A DNA stretch of 64,000 nt, taken from Gorillibacterium timonense. Lineage in GTDB: Bacteria; Bacillota; Bacilli; Paenibacillales; NBRC-103111. The position numbers and the translations under genes were made by a program. Positions 1 to 8,547 of this stretch are shown piece by piece. Under the pieces are notes generated by a model, which did not search any database, had not been told where the DNA came from, and saw only the letters and a program-made list of their open reading frames with translations. The stretch spans positions 1,612,001 through 1,676,000 of the forward strand of contig NZ_LN881724.1 in the NCBI RefSeq assembly GCF_001457415.1, written 5' to 3'. How positions within the stretch are numbered: position 1 is the stretch's first letter; every line of letters starts with the position of its first letter.

Positions 1-408
1 TATTACAAGCTGTCGGTTACCTGTGCCCGGAGCGGATACCTGGAACGGGCGCTCACTGCCGTACGCCGTGCATCTGAGCTCTCCCCCGAGGAAGACAGTT
101 ATCGGCAGCATTTGAATCATGTTCTCGCACTCTGCTATAGGGAACAAGCCAAGAAACGGCTGGAGGATCTAGAAGCCGGGAAGCGGGACGAGAACCGCTT
201 CGAAGCTCTGCAATTGCTCCGAGAAGCGGTTCGCTTAGATCCTTTATCCGCTCAAGCTTACATGGTGATGGCCGCCGTTCTGGAGGAATCCGGTAATAAG
301 CCGGAAGCTCTGCAAGCCGTCCAGGAGGCGCTGCATCTTGACCCGAATTTGAAGGAGGCAGTGGTGCTATCCGCCCGTTTGACTGCGGGCAGACCGCTGT
401 TCCATTAA
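1..408 (+). CDS. TPR-repeat protein, C-terminal part (5' end outside window)
   Basis: The frame is open from base 1, so the true start lies upstream. The visible 135 residues are almost entirely helical. Two tetratricopeptide-like units can be read: one around residues 1-30 (YYKLSVTCARSGYLERALTA) and one around residues 85-120, with a canonical repeat start (SAQAYMVMAAVLEESGNKPEAL) and the repeat-end motif A-LDPN. TPR proteins are scaffolds for protein contacts and no enzymatic motif is visible. The gene ends 34 bases before dapB on the same strand, so it may lead the same operon. Its specific role cannot be stated. Confidence 0.75.
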   Translation, partial: YYKLSVTCARSGYLERALTAVRRASELSPEEDSYRQHLNHVLALCYREQAKKRLEDLEAGKRDENRFEALQLLREAVRLDPLSAQAYMVMAAVLEESGNKPEALQAVQEALHLDPNLKEAVVLSARLTAGRPLFH

Positions 409-442
409 CAACAAGAAGACGAATCGATTGGAGATGACCACG

Positions 443-1261
443 ATGACTTTGAACACCGATGATAAGATTCGGATTGCGGTTGCCGGAGCTGGCGGAAAAA
501 TGGGGCGGGAAGTTGTCAAATTGGCGCTCACCGATCCCGGATTTGCCCTTGCGGCTGCCATTGATCGATCCCGGCAGGGCATTGATGCCGGTATACTGGC
601 GGGAACCGAGGAATGCGGAGTCTCCGTCACCACGGATTTGGAGCTGGCCCTCGTGGAATCACGTCCCGATGTTCTTGTCGATTTCACCATTCCCGAAGTC
701 GTGATGGGAAATGCCCGCGCCGCCATCCGGCACGGTGTTCGTCCGGTTATCGGAACGACAGGACTGTCCCAGGACGATCTGGCTGAGTTGGACAAGCTAT
801 CGCGCGATAAGGGAATCGGGACAATCGTTGGCCCCAACTTCTCGATCGGAGCGATCCTGATGATGAAGTTTGCCGCCGAAGCCGCCAAATATATGCCGTA
901 TGTGGAGATTGTCGAATACCACGGCGGGCAGAAGCTAGACGCTCCATCGGGAACGTCGATCAAGACGGCGGAGCTGATCGCGCAAAATCGCGAGGAATTC
1001 CGTCAAGGACATCCCTCCGAGAAGGAAGTGATTGAAGGCTCGCGAGGGGGACTGTATGACGGCTTTCGAATCCACAGCGTGCGTCTTCCGGGGATATTTG
1101 CCCAGCAGGAGGTTCTCTTCGGCGGAGATGGACAGACCTTGAAGATTCGCCATGATTCCTATGACCGGGCCGGCTACATGCCGGGGGTTGCCGTTGCCGT
1201 CAAACGGGTAATGGATGAAACCGGACTGGTTTACGGGATCGAGCATTACTTGACTACATAA
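443..1261 (+). CDS. dapB: 4-hydroxy-tetrahydrodipicolinate reductase
   Basis: DapB catalyses the NAD(P)H-dependent reduction step of the diaminopimelate/lysine pathway in the cytoplasm, feeding peptidoglycan and, in spore formers, dipicolinate. The 272-residue product has the N-terminal dinucleotide-binding loop VAGAGGKMG and the C-terminal substrate signature KLDAPSGTS. The ATG at 443 is chosen because GGAG at 430-433 lies 9 bases upstream; TTG at 428 and ATG at 434 overlap or abut that site. An oddity is that the usual paired His-His before KxDAPSGT reads His160-Gly161. The first His and Lys164 are kept. It heads a run of closely spaced genes (mgsA, bshB1, bshA, cca, birA). Confidence 0.95.
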   Translation: MTLNTDDKIRIAVAGAGGKMGREVVKLALTDPGFALAAAIDRSRQGIDAGILAGTEECGVSVTTDLELALVESRPDVLVDFTIPEVVMGNARAAIRHGVRPVIGTTGLSQDDLAELDKLSRDKGIGTIVGPNFSIGAILMMKFAAEAAKYMPYVEIVEYHGGQKLDAPSGTSIKTAELIAQNREEFRQGHPSEKEVIEGSRGGLYDGFRIHSVRLPGIFAQQEVLFGGDGQTLKIRHDSYDRAGYMPGVAVAVKRVMDETGLVYGIEHYLTT

Positions 1262-1301
1262 ATTCCCCTAGAGGGTTTAAGGTAAAAGGAAGTGGAAGAT
1301 C

Positions 1302-1736
1302 ATGAGTTTGGATATCGCATTTATTGCACATGACCGAATGAAGGATGAAATGGTAAACTTTGTGACGGCTTATGAGCATGTGTTCGCCAAGCAGCATCGT
1401 CTTTATGCCACCGGGACAACCGGGCAGCGCATCATGGACAAGACGAGTCTTACCATCACGAGATTCATGTCGGGGCCGCTGGGAGGAGACCAACAGATCG
1501 GGGCTCTCGTGGCGGAAAACGTGATGGATCTGGTCATCTTTCTCCGCGATCCGCTGACCGCTCAGCCCCACGAGCCGGACATTACCGCATTGCTCCGCTT
1601 GTGTGATGTGCAAGGAATTCCGCTCGCTACGAACGTTGCTACGGCGGAACTGCTCGTTCGCGCTCTGGAACGAGGAGAATTCGGCTGGCGGGAAATAGTT
1701 CACAAGTACAAGCCCGATTCTGGAGCTGACAAATGA
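1302..1736 (+). CDS. mgsA: methylglyoxal synthase
   Basis: MgsA converts dihydroxyacetone phosphate to methylglyoxal plus phosphate, a bypass that relieves sugar-phosphate stress. The 144-residue length is normal for the family. Visible family motifs are the N-terminal AHDRMKDEM, the phosphate-binding [12 protein letters not shown], the active-site loop [14 protein letters not shown] and the terminal NVATAE. AAAGGAAG lies about ten bases upstream of ATG. Its last bases overlap the start of bshB1 (ATGA), so the two are translationally coupled. The pairing with bacillithiol genes makes sense because bacillithiol takes part in methylglyoxal detoxification in bacilli; that link is inferred from the family, not seen here. 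Confidence 0.95.
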   Translation: MSLDIAFIAHDRMKDEMVNFVTAYEHVFAKQHRLYATGTTGQRIMDKTSLTITRFMSGPLGGDQQIGALVAENVMDLVIFLRDPLTAQPHEPDITALLRLCDVQGIPLATNVATAELLVRALERGEFGWREIVHKYKPDSGADK

Positions 1737-2434
1737 CCGACCGCATGGACATTCTTGTCTTCGGCGCCCACGCGGACGATGCCGAGATCGGAATGGGCGG
1801 AACGATCGCCAAGCATGTGCAAGCGGGCTTCAAGGTCGCAGTCTGCGATCTGACCTGCTCCGAGCTATCCTCGAACGGAACGGTCGAGCGCAGGAAGAAG
1901 GAGGCAGAAGAAGCCTCCCGCATCTTGGGTCTCGCGGAGCGCAGTAACCTGGGCTTACCGGATCGAGGGATATTCGTTTGCCAAGAGCATATTGAGGCTG
2001 TGGCGATGGAGATTCGCAGACTCAGGCCGCGAATTGTCTTCGCGCCTTATTCGTTGGACCGCCATCCCGATCATGTGCTGTGCGGTCAGATCGTAACGGA
2101 AGCGGTGTTCAACGCCAAGCTGAGGCGTCTCCGCCCGGATATCGATTCGGTCGCCGTAGAAGCGGTTTATTACTATTACATTAACGATGTGGCCGAGCCC
2201 GATCTGATGATCGACATCAGCGACTGCTACGAAACGAAGCAGCGTTCCCTGCTCGCCTATGAGAGTCAGTTTGAGAGCCCGGTTGGCCGGGAGGATGTGG
2301 TTTGGACCCCGTTGAATCAAGGCTATCTCGAGCGGGTAGAAGCTCGCGACCGGGTGCTCGGCATGAAGCGACAAGTCGCTTATGCCGAAGGCTTCGCAAC
2401 CAAGGTCCCTTATTTGACCTCTCTGCTTCTCTAG
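1733..2434 (+). CDS. bshB1: bacillithiol biosynthesis deacetylase BshB1
   Basis: A zinc-dependent LmbE/PIG-L family deacetylase of 233 residues. BshB1 removes the acetyl group from N-acetylglucosaminyl-malate, the second step of bacillithiol synthesis. The metal-binding motif AHADDAEIG lies near residues 13-21, and the second signature HPDH follows in the middle of the protein. The start ATG at 1733 overlaps the mgsA stop codon by four bases. An in-frame ATG at 1745 is possible but would lose the coupling. The next gene, bshA, supplies the substrate, which supports this assignment over other LmbE-family deacetylases. Confidence 0.94.
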   Translation: MTDRMDILVFGAHADDAEIGMGGTIAKHVQAGFKVAVCDLTCSELSSNGTVERRKKEAEEASRILGLAERSNLGLPDRGIFVCQEHIEAVAMEIRRLRPRIVFAPYSLDRHPDHVLCGQIVTEAVFNAKLRRLRPDIDSVAVEAVYYYYINDVAEPDLMIDISDCYETKQRSLLAYESQFESPVGREDVVWTPLNQGYLERVEARDRVLGMKRQVAYAEGFATKVPYLTSLLL

Positions 2435-2455
2435 CATGGAAAGGAGGAATTGCGT

Positions 2456-3634
2456 TTGGAAAAGCGCCTGAAAATCGGCATCACCTGCTATCCGACCCTT
2501 GGAGGCTCCGGAGTCGTTGCGACAGAGCTTGGCAAGATGCTGGCGGAACGGGGACATGAAATTCATTTTATTACCCACAGCATTCCATTTCGCCTCGGAC
2601 GCTTTCACCGGAATATCTACTTCCATGAGGTGGAAGTCAGCGACTACTATGTCTTTAAATACCCGCCTTATGACCTGGCGCTGGCCAATAAGCTGGCGCA
2701 GGTTGCCCAGATGGAGAAGCTGGACCTTCTGCATGTTCACTACGCCATTCCTCATGCCGTTTGCGCTCTGCTCGCCAAGCAGATGGTCGGCGACAGCTTA
2801 AAGGTCGTCACCACGCTGCATGGAACGGATATCACCGTTTTGGGAGAAGATCCGTCCATACGCGGATTGATTCAATATGCGATCAACCAGAGCGATGCGG
2901 TTACGGCTGTTTCGGACGACTTAATCCAGGAGACCCGCAAGCTGCTGGATATCACAAGGCCGCTGGAGTTGGTCTATAATTTTGTTGACAAGCGAGTCTT
3001 TTATCCGCGGGATATGAAAAAGCTGCGGGAGGAATTCGCAGACCCGAACGAGAAAATCTTGCTGCATATGTCCAACTTCCGGCCGGTTAAGCGGGTGATG
3101 GATGTGGTGGATATCTTTGCAAAGGTGAACGCCCAAGTTCCATCCCGCCTGCTGATGGTCGGAGACGGACCGGATATTGCAGGGGTCATGAACCGGGTCG
3201 AAAAGCTGGGACTGAAGGACCGTGTAATCTTTTGCGGCAAGCAGGATGCCGTTGCGGACATCATCTCGCTATCGGATCTTATGCTGCTGCCTTCGGAGAA
3301 GGAAAGCTTCGGGCTGGTCGCTCTTGAGGCGATGGCTTGCGGCGTGCCTACCGTGGGCAGCATGGCGGGCGGAATCCCGGAGCTGGTCGAGAACGGGGTA
3401 TCCGGATTTCTATCGCCGATCGGCGATACCGCCTCTATGGCGGCCAACGCCATTCGGCTTTTGCAGGATGCAGAGCTTTACGAGCGCGTCTCTCAGGCTT
3501 GTCTGCACCGGGCGCGTCACACGTTCTGCAACGATCGGATATCGATGGAATATGAAGATATCTATTACCAAGTCCTGAGCGACACGTCACCCTACCCAAA
3601 AGGATTGCCAACAGGCGCGGGCTGTACTGAATGA
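2456..3634 (+). CDS. bshA: N-acetyl-alpha-D-glucosaminyl L-malate synthase BshA
   Basis: GT4-family glycosyltransferase that joins UDP-GlcNAc to L-malate, the first step of bacillithiol synthesis. The N-terminal acceptor domain opens with KIGITCYPTLGGSGVVATEL. The C-terminal donor domain carries the retaining-GT signature EKESFGLVALEAMACG, with the two glutamates spaced as in GT4 enzymes. I chose TTG at 2456 because AGGAGG at 2442-2447 is 8 bases away; TTG at 2450 is only 2 bases away. The product is 392 residues, near the family norm. It directly follows bshB1, and its TGA overlaps the ATG of cca. Confidence 0.94.
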   Translation: MEKRLKIGITCYPTLGGSGVVATELGKMLAERGHEIHFITHSIPFRLGRFHRNIYFHEVEVSDYYVFKYPPYDLALANKLAQVAQMEKLDLLHVHYAIPHAVCALLAKQMVGDSLKVVTTLHGTDITVLGEDPSIRGLIQYAINQSDAVTAVSDDLIQETRKLLDITRPLELVYNFVDKRVFYPRDMKKLREEFADPNEKILLHMSNFRPVKRVMDVVDIFAKVNAQVPSRLLMVGDGPDIAGVMNRVEKLGLKDRVIFCGKQDAVADIISLSDLMLLPSEKESFGLVALEAMACGVPTVGSMAGGIPELVENGVSGFLSPIGDTASMAANAIRLLQDAELYERVSQACLHRARHTFCNDRISMEYEDIYYQVLSDTSPYPKGLPTGAGCTE

Positions 3635-4974
3635 CGACGGAGAAGAGAATGATGGAAGAAGCGGGCCGCGTATTAGCCCGCTTGGAAGAAGCGGGCTACA
3701 CCGCTTTTTTTGTCGGCGGATTTGTGCGAGATAACGTCAGTGGCAGAGAGATTCACGACATTGATCTCGCTTCATCGGCTTCTCCTGAGAAGGCGCTGGA
3801 GCTGTTTCCCAATGCCATTCCCACCGGGCTGAAGCACGGAACGATTACAGTCAAGCAGGGAGGATTCCTTTTCGAGCTGACGACGTTTCGGAAGGAGAGC
3901 GAATACGAAGATTTCCGTCGCCCCTCCGGCGTCGAGTTCGTCTCCGAAATCGAAGAGGACTTGCGGCGGCGAGACTTCACGATCAACGCGATGGCGATGG
4001 ACCGTCACGGCAAGCTGTTCGATCCGTTTGACGGAGCAGGCGATCTGCAGAGAGGCATTCTTCGGGCGGTCGGCGAACCCGACCAGCGCTTTCGCGAGGA
4101 TGCGCTCCGCATGATGCGCTGCATCCGGTTTGCAGCTAACTACAGGCTGCAAGTGGAGAAGGAAACCTGGCTTGCCTTGCTCGCAAACGCGCGGCTTCTT
4201 AAGCATATCGCCATGGAGCGGGTGCGGTCGGAGCTGGAACGCATGATGGAAGGCCCGTTTCCTGAAGACGGACTGAAGCTGCTCGCAGACAGCCGATTGC
4301 TGCGCCATACGAAGGAGCGGCTTGCTTTTGAACTCGCGGATTGGACGTCCAATCAGCTTCCTGAAGCCGTCCTTCGCTTGAGCCGCACCACCCCCGAGAT
4401 CCGTTGGCTGGTGCTGGCTAAAGCGATGAACCTGGGGCAGCTGGATGCCGAGCCGCTGTGGCGGGTCCTCACGTTTCCTGCCAAAGAAGGCAAACGGGTT
4501 GCGGCATTTCTCGGTTTTGACCAATTTCTGCATCGTGAGCTCGCAGAAACGGTAGATAGCCAGGGACGGGATCATGCCGACCCGGATTGGCTTACGATCC
4601 TTGCAGAAGCTGTACCTGTTCCGTTCAAGAGAGCGGTGCTCCTGTTCGGTGAATCGGCTGCGAAGGAATGGATTCTGACCGCCGACTTTTTAACGCAGAC
4701 TGGATCGTCTTGGTGGCCGGAGGAAGCTCTTCAGACCGCAGTGGAGAAACTCATCCGGGAAGGCGAAGAGTTCCTTCGCCAAATGCCTGTCAAACGGATG
4801 GACGAGCTCGCCTTGGGCGGATCGGAGCTTCAAGCCGCTCTAAACCGTTCTCCCGGCCCATGGATGGGAAAGCTTATGCGCAAGCTGGTTGAAGAGGTAG
4901 CCTGCAGCCGGCTGCCTAATGGTAGAGAAGAGCTCTTAAACTGGGCTATGGAACGGCAGGGCGAGTTTACCTGA
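3631..4974 (+). CDS. cca: CCA tRNA nucleotidyltransferase
   Basis: Adds or repairs the 3'-CCA end of tRNAs. The 447-residue protein is a class II nucleotidyltransferase. The flexible loop and metal site read VGGFVRDNVSG followed by HDIDLAS. Next come the nucleotide-selection motif EEDLRRRDFTINAMA, then DPFDGAGDL and the RFREDALRMMR helix. The start is the ATG overlapping the bshA stop; there is no strong ribosome binding site of its own, as expected for coupled translation. The C-terminal tail is ordinary and does not contain the DNA-binding domain missing from birA downstream. Confidence 0.95.
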   Translation: MTTEKRMMEEAGRVLARLEEAGYTAFFVGGFVRDNVSGREIHDIDLASSASPEKALELFPNAIPTGLKHGTITVKQGGFLFELTTFRKESEYEDFRRPSGVEFVSEIEEDLRRRDFTINAMAMDRHGKLFDPFDGAGDLQRGILRAVGEPDQRFREDALRMMRCIRFAANYRLQVEKETWLALLANARLLKHIAMERVRSELERMMEGPFPEDGLKLLADSRLLRHTKERLAFELADWTSNQLPEAVLRLSRTTPEIRWLVLAKAMNLGQLDAEPLWRVLTFPAKEGKRVAAFLGFDQFLHRELAETVDSQGRDHADPDWLTILAEAVPVPFKRAVLLFGESAAKEWILTADFLTQTGSSWWPEEALQTAVEKLIREGEEFLRQMPVKRMDELALGGSELQAALNRSPGPWMGKLMRKLVEEVACSRLPNGREELLNWAMERQGEFT

Positions 4975-4989
4975 AACGGAGGGATCCAC

Positions 4990-5844
4990 GTGAACGAAGC
5001 TCCTGACCTCAGACCGGAAGACGAGCGGCTGGATGAAGCTCGATTAAAGACCGCTTTTGCCGGAAGGGCTCTCGGCAGATCGCTTCGAGTGTACGAGACG
5101 GTTGGCTCCACACAGAATGAAGCGCGCTCCTGGGCGGTTGCCGGCGCTCCCCACGGAGCTTTGGTGATGGCGGAGGAGCAGAGAAGCGGCCGAGGACGCA
5201 TGGGGAGGGTATGGCATTCCCCGAGCGGCAAGGGACTGTGGATGAGCCTGGTGATCCGCACGGGGTTGACGCTGGAGCAAGCTCCGCATCTCACTCTGGT
5301 GACGGCCGTCGCCGTATGTAGAGCGATCCGACAGGCCACAGGAGCGGATGCCCGCTTGAAATGGCCGAATGATATCCTCATCGGGGGACGAAAGATTGCA
5401 GGCATCCTGGTTGAACTGCAGGCAACGGAAGCCCGAATGCAGTCGCTCGTCGTCGGAATCGGTATCAGCGTCAATTTGGATCAAGCGGATTTTCCTGACG
5501 AGCTGCAGGAGAAGGCGACTTCCTTGCGGCTTGTGACGGGAAATAAGGTGGACCGAACCGGACTTGCCATTCATGTGGTTCATAGCCTGGAGGAGATGAC
5601 CGGATTTTATCTGAAGGAAGGGTTTCCTCCGGTCGGAAGCCTATGGGAAGCACTTAGCGACACACTTGGCAATCAAGTGCGGGTTGAGACTCCGCTCGGG
5701 CCGGTCGTGGGAAAGGCCGCCCGTTTGGATGATAACGGCGCTCTTGTCGTTCGCTTGGATAATGGCGAAGAACGCAAGCTGTACAGCGGAGATCTCATGA
5801 CGAATCCGGATGGACTACCGGGAACGCAAACAAGCCGGGCCTAA
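4990..5844 (+). CDS. birA: biotin-[acetyl-CoA-carboxylase] ligase without N-terminal HTH
   Basis: Attaches biotin to the carrier domain of acetyl-CoA carboxylase. Catalytic motifs are present: the ATP/biotin loop EEQRSGRGRMGRVWHSP near residues 57-75, LKWPNDI near residue 120, and GIGISVNL near residue 157. The C-terminal SH3-like domain follows. The start is GTG at 4990 after GGAGGG. The product is 284 residues, while B. subtilis BirA is about 325 and begins with a winged-helix repressor domain. Here only about 20 residues precede the catalytic region, and the 15-base gap to cca cannot hold an HTH. It therefore appears to be a pure ligase unable to repress biotin genes. It ends the dapB operon, and its stop lies within the terminator. 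Confidence 0.9.
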   Translation: MNEAPDLRPEDERLDEARLKTAFAGRALGRSLRVYETVGSTQNEARSWAVAGAPHGALVMAEEQRSGRGRMGRVWHSPSGKGLWMSLVIRTGLTLEQAPHLTLVTAVAVCRAIRQATGADARLKWPNDILIGGRKIAGILVELQATEARMQSLVVGIGISVNLDQADFPDELQEKATSLRLVTGNKVDRTGLAIHVVHSLEEMTGFYLKEGFPPVGSLWEALSDTLGNQVRVETPLGPVVGKAARLDDNGALVVRLDNGEERKLYSGDLMTNPDGLPGTQTSRA

Positions 5845-5860
5845 AAAGGCCCGGCTTTAT
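5833..5860 (+). terminator. Rho-independent terminator of the dapB-birA operon
   Basis: Nine-base GC-rich stem AAGCCGGGC-C with its complement, loop TAAAAA containing the birA stop codon, followed by TTTAT. The hairpin is nearly symmetric, so it may also stop the convergent transcript of the glycosyltransferase that ends at 5936. Confidence 0.85.
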
Positions 5861-5935
5861 TCATTCCGCAGCTGCTTCCTCATACGAGTTGCAGCAGGCA
5901 CGCGGCTAATGGAATCGAAGTATCTTCCTCTTGTG

Positions 5936-7096
5936 TCAGGTACGGAATAATCCCGAAGCAGAAGTTTCTTGCGGGCCAGTCGGCCATTGGCCGGAATGGA
6001 GATGCTCTGCGATGTCCTGAGCGATGGCCTCTGCCGAACGGGGGTGACGCAGCCTAGAGATGCTATCGCACATGTGCCGCCGCAGTTCCCCATCACGCAA
6101 TAACCGGAGGATGAATAAGGACAGGTCTTCGCCGCTATAGGCGATCATGGCGGCTCCTTTGGAAGCGAGATAGTCGGCATTTGCCATCTCTTGCCCGGGA
6201 ACGGGACGATAAAAGATGCAGGGGAGATTCGCCGTAAGCGCTTCCGAAATCGTCACTCCTCCCGGCTTGGTGACCAAGCCGAAGGAGATGGCCATCAGCA
6301 TCGGAATATCCTCCACATACCCGAAGACGTGAACGTTGTGTGCCCAATGGTAGGCTTGCTTAAGCTTCTCCGTGAGAGACCGGTTGTTGCCGCAGATGAA
6401 CACGATTTGGAGGTCGTGAAGGGATAGAAGAACCGGGTCGAGCCGCTCAAGGCCTTTAAGGACGCCATAAGAGCCAGCCATGATCAGCAAGGTCTTCTTG
6501 CGGGAGCTGAGACCGAAGCGGTTGTAGATGCGATCGCAGCCGACAGGTCTGCGGAAATTCGCCATCGTCGGAATCCCGCACACCTTCAGCTTCTCGGGAG
6601 CAATGCCTCTGTCTCTCAGCTCCTTTGCGAGTTCATGAGTCGCTACGTAATAGGCCGAATTCCTTTTGTGAAGCCATCGGGAGTGAGCGGTGAAATCCGT
6701 TAGCACCGTGCTGATCGGAACGGGATATCGACCATTGTGCGTATTGGGAAGGCTCGGCATAGGGAAGGTATTGAGGAGGAGATCGGGTTTTTCTTGATCG
6801 ATCAGGGTGAGAAGAACCTTTCGCCCGAAACTGTTAACCCATTGAAGGACGAGGTTTCCCGCATGCAAGCGGTTAGTCGATCCGTACAGCCATCCGTACA
6901 AATGAGGAAAAACCGAGTAGCTCTTCCTGTAAAAGCGCCGGCAAAAAGCATCGAGGAAAGGATGGGACAGGGCCATCAAATCGATCATAACGGCTTCGAT
7001 CTCGCGCTCGCTTAAAGCCTCCTTCAGTGCGCGGGAGACTTGCAGATGACCGTCTCCATAGCTTGCATAGAGGATGAGCACCTTAGGATTGGCCAT
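5936..7096 (-). CDS. MGDG-synthase-type (UgtP-like) glycosyltransferase
   Basis: A 386-residue member of the monogalactosyl/diglucosyl diacylglycerol synthase family, whose members transfer hexose from UDP-sugars to diacylglycerol or related acceptors at the inner membrane face. The N-terminal family motif is ILYASYGDGHLQVSRAL. The C-terminal GT28-like donor site reads KPGGVTISEAL and then FYRPVPGQE, with the NADYL segment after it. ATG at 7096 is chosen because AGGTGA sits 5-6 bases upstream; the upstream GTG at 7129 has no ribosome binding site. It stands alone, convergent with birA. It could be the main glucolipid synthase or one of several paralogues, so no symbol is given. Confidence 0.85.
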   Translation of the reverse strand: MANPKVLILYASYGDGHLQVSRALKEALSEREIEAVMIDLMALSHPFLDAFCRRFYRKSYSVFPHLYGWLYGSTNRLHAGNLVLQWVNSFGRKVLLTLIDQEKPDLLLNTFPMPSLPNTHNGRYPVPISTVLTDFTAHSRWLHKRNSAYYVATHELAKELRDRGIAPEKLKVCGIPTMANFRRPVGCDRIYNRFGLSSRKKTLLIMAGSYGVLKGLERLDPVLLSLHDLQIVFICGNNRSLTEKLKQAYHWAHNVHVFGYVEDIPMLMAISFGLVTKPGGVTISEALTANLPCIFYRPVPGQEMANADYLASKGAAMIAYSGEDLSLFILRLLRDGELRRHMCDSISRLRHPRSAEAIAQDIAEHLHSGQWPTGPQETSASGLFRT

Positions 7097-7248
7097 GAGC
7101 TTCACCTGCCTCCGGTTGGGTATTTGCACGGGCTGACCGGAATTAGTTTTCGAATTTCAGAAGATTCTTATCCGAGGTTAAGCTTATCTTAAGGTTTGTC
7201 CTGTATTCTTTAGATACTCTCTTTTTCACGATATACGTTTCATCCTTA

Positions 7249-7275
7249 CCCCGAACTCCGTTCGGGGCTTTTTTT
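7249..7275 (+). terminator. orphan plus-strand intrinsic terminator
   Basis: Perfect seven-base stem CCCCGAA/TTCGGGG with loop CTCCG, followed by CTTTTTTT. The U-tract makes it plus-strand directed, but no plus-strand gene lies upstream: the neighbouring gene 5936-7096 runs the other way. It may end a short unannotated RNA starting in 7100-7250, or be a relic. Confidence 0.7.
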
Positions 7276-7291
7276 ATAGCAGCCGTTTACC

Positions 7292-7405
7292 ATGAGGGGG
7301 TCTCGTGGTCGGGAGGAGAAGAGGAGGGCAAATGTGGCAGCGTCTTCTATGCTTTATGCGGTTCCACTTTTCGTTATGCCGCTCCTTTTCTACTGGATCA
7401 GATAA
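7292..7405 (+). CDS. possible 37-residue single-membrane-span peptide (doubtful)
   Basis: The frame starts at ATG 7292 with an Arg/Lys-rich head (MRGSRGREEKRR), followed by a hydrophobic stretch (MLYAVPLFVMPLLFYW) and a terminal Arg. A shorter version could start at GTG 7334, which has GAGGAGG 6 bases upstream, a good ribosome binding site. The charge and hydrophobicity pattern is that of a small inner-membrane peptide, but the length is within the range expected by chance. I recognise no family. Confidence 0.25.
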   Translation: MRGSRGREEKRRANVAASSMLYAVPLFVMPLLFYWIR

Positions 7406-7509
7406 CAACTTGAGCTTAATCGCTGTTAACCAAATGATAGGGCTCTCTCCGATGATCTTTGGACCGATATTGGAAATTAGAATGGATCGCCGACAACCTT
7501 AACGTCCTT

Positions 7510-8406
7510 TCAATATTGATTGTTGACTTCGCTTCGGATCATACCGACGAAGGCCTCCGCCACTGGGGAGAGCGGCTCCTGTTTGCGCGTACATACGGCG
7601 ATCGGATTCATCAGGGTCATGCCGCTGACGAACACCCGTGACACCTCACCCCGCTCCACATAATCCTTTACGGCCAGAGACGAAATAAAGTTCGCCCCGT
7701 AGCCCGCAATCACGGCGCGCACCGCCTCGCTGACCCCGTTGAACTGAAGGCCTACCTTCGGTGGGTTCACATTCAAGGCGCGGCACAGAGAGAACAGCCG
7801 CTCCCGGGTGGAGCTGCCCTCCTCGCGGAGAATGAAGGGCACTTTCATCATTTCGGACAAGGTAATTTCTTTGCCTGCATAGGGGTGGCGGTTGGGCACA
7901 ATGAACCACAGCTCATCCTCCAGCAGCTGCTCCCACTCAATGCCCGGCTGCTCTTCCCAACCTCCGCCGTAAACCGCCACCTCCGCATCATAGTTAAGAA
8001 GCTGCTCCACAGCCTCACGGGAATTGACGGTGGTCAGCACCACTTCCACCTCGGGATGCTCCTGCTTGTAACGGGCCAGCCACTCGGGAAGCAGCAGGTT
8101 GGCGGGAAGATAGGTGGCCACAATGCGCAGCACGCCGCTGAAGCCCGCCTTGTACTCCCGGATGCCCGACTCGATCTCCCGCTCCAACGCAAACAACCGC
8201 TTGGCATATCCCGCCACGATAACTCCGCCGTCGGTCAAGAGAACGCCCCGTCCCTTGGGCGCCAGCAGTTGAAACCCCAGCTCCTTCTCCAGGTTGCGGA
8301 CTTGAGCCGTAACAGCCGGCTGGCTGATCAGAAGCTCCTCGGCAGCGCGGGTCACCCCGCCTTTTTCAGCAACCGCATAAAACAACCTCAGCGCATGCAG
8401 ATTCAT
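7510..8406 (-). CDS. LysR-family transcriptional regulator
   Basis: 298-residue LysR-type regulator. The N-terminal winged helix (LHALRLFYAVAEKGGVTRAA, then SQPAVTAQVRNLEKELG) occupies residues 1-60. The periplasmic-binding-like effector domain begins near residue 88 (GVLRIVATYLPANLLLPEWL). ATG 8406 is preferred over ATG 8427/8430 because LysR proteins normally begin immediately before the first helix, although the ribosome binding site is weak. The gene is divergent from pyk across a 141-bp A/T-rich spacer. LysR regulators commonly control the divergent neighbour, so pyk is the likely target; the effector is unknown. Confidence 0.9.
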   Translation of the reverse strand: MNLHALRLFYAVAEKGGVTRAAEELLISQPAVTAQVRNLEKELGFQLLAPKGRGVLLTDGGVIVAGYAKRLFALEREIESGIREYKAGFSGVLRIVATYLPANLLLPEWLARYKQEHPEVEVVLTTVNSREAVEQLLNYDAEVAVYGGGWEEQPGIEWEQLLEDELWFIVPNRHPYAGKEITLSEMMKVPFILREEGSSTRERLFSLCRALNVNPPKVGLQFNGVSEAVRAVIAGYGANFISSLAVKDYVERGEVSRVFVSGMTLMNPIAVCTRKQEPLSPVAEAFVGMIRSEVNNQY

Positions 8407-8547
8407 TATCCAGCCCAACTTCCTCATCAAAATTTATGAAAAACGAAAAAATATATATTTTTCTTATGATACACTTTCCGATATTCTAGGATCAAGAGAA
8501 AAAATTCACAAGCAAAAAATAGGGAAAACGGACAAGGAGTGGAGAAC

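Larger units (their letters stand above)
7097..7509. other. 413-bp intergenic region: promoter region, orphan terminator, possible small ORF
   Basis: This lies between two minus-strand genes. It should hold the promoter of the UgtP-like gene near 7097-7200, but I see no clear sigma-A box pair. It also contains a plus-strand terminator (7249-7275) and a possible 37-codon ORF (7292-7405), listed separately. The part 7406-7509 shows nothing I can interpret. Confidence 0.5.
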
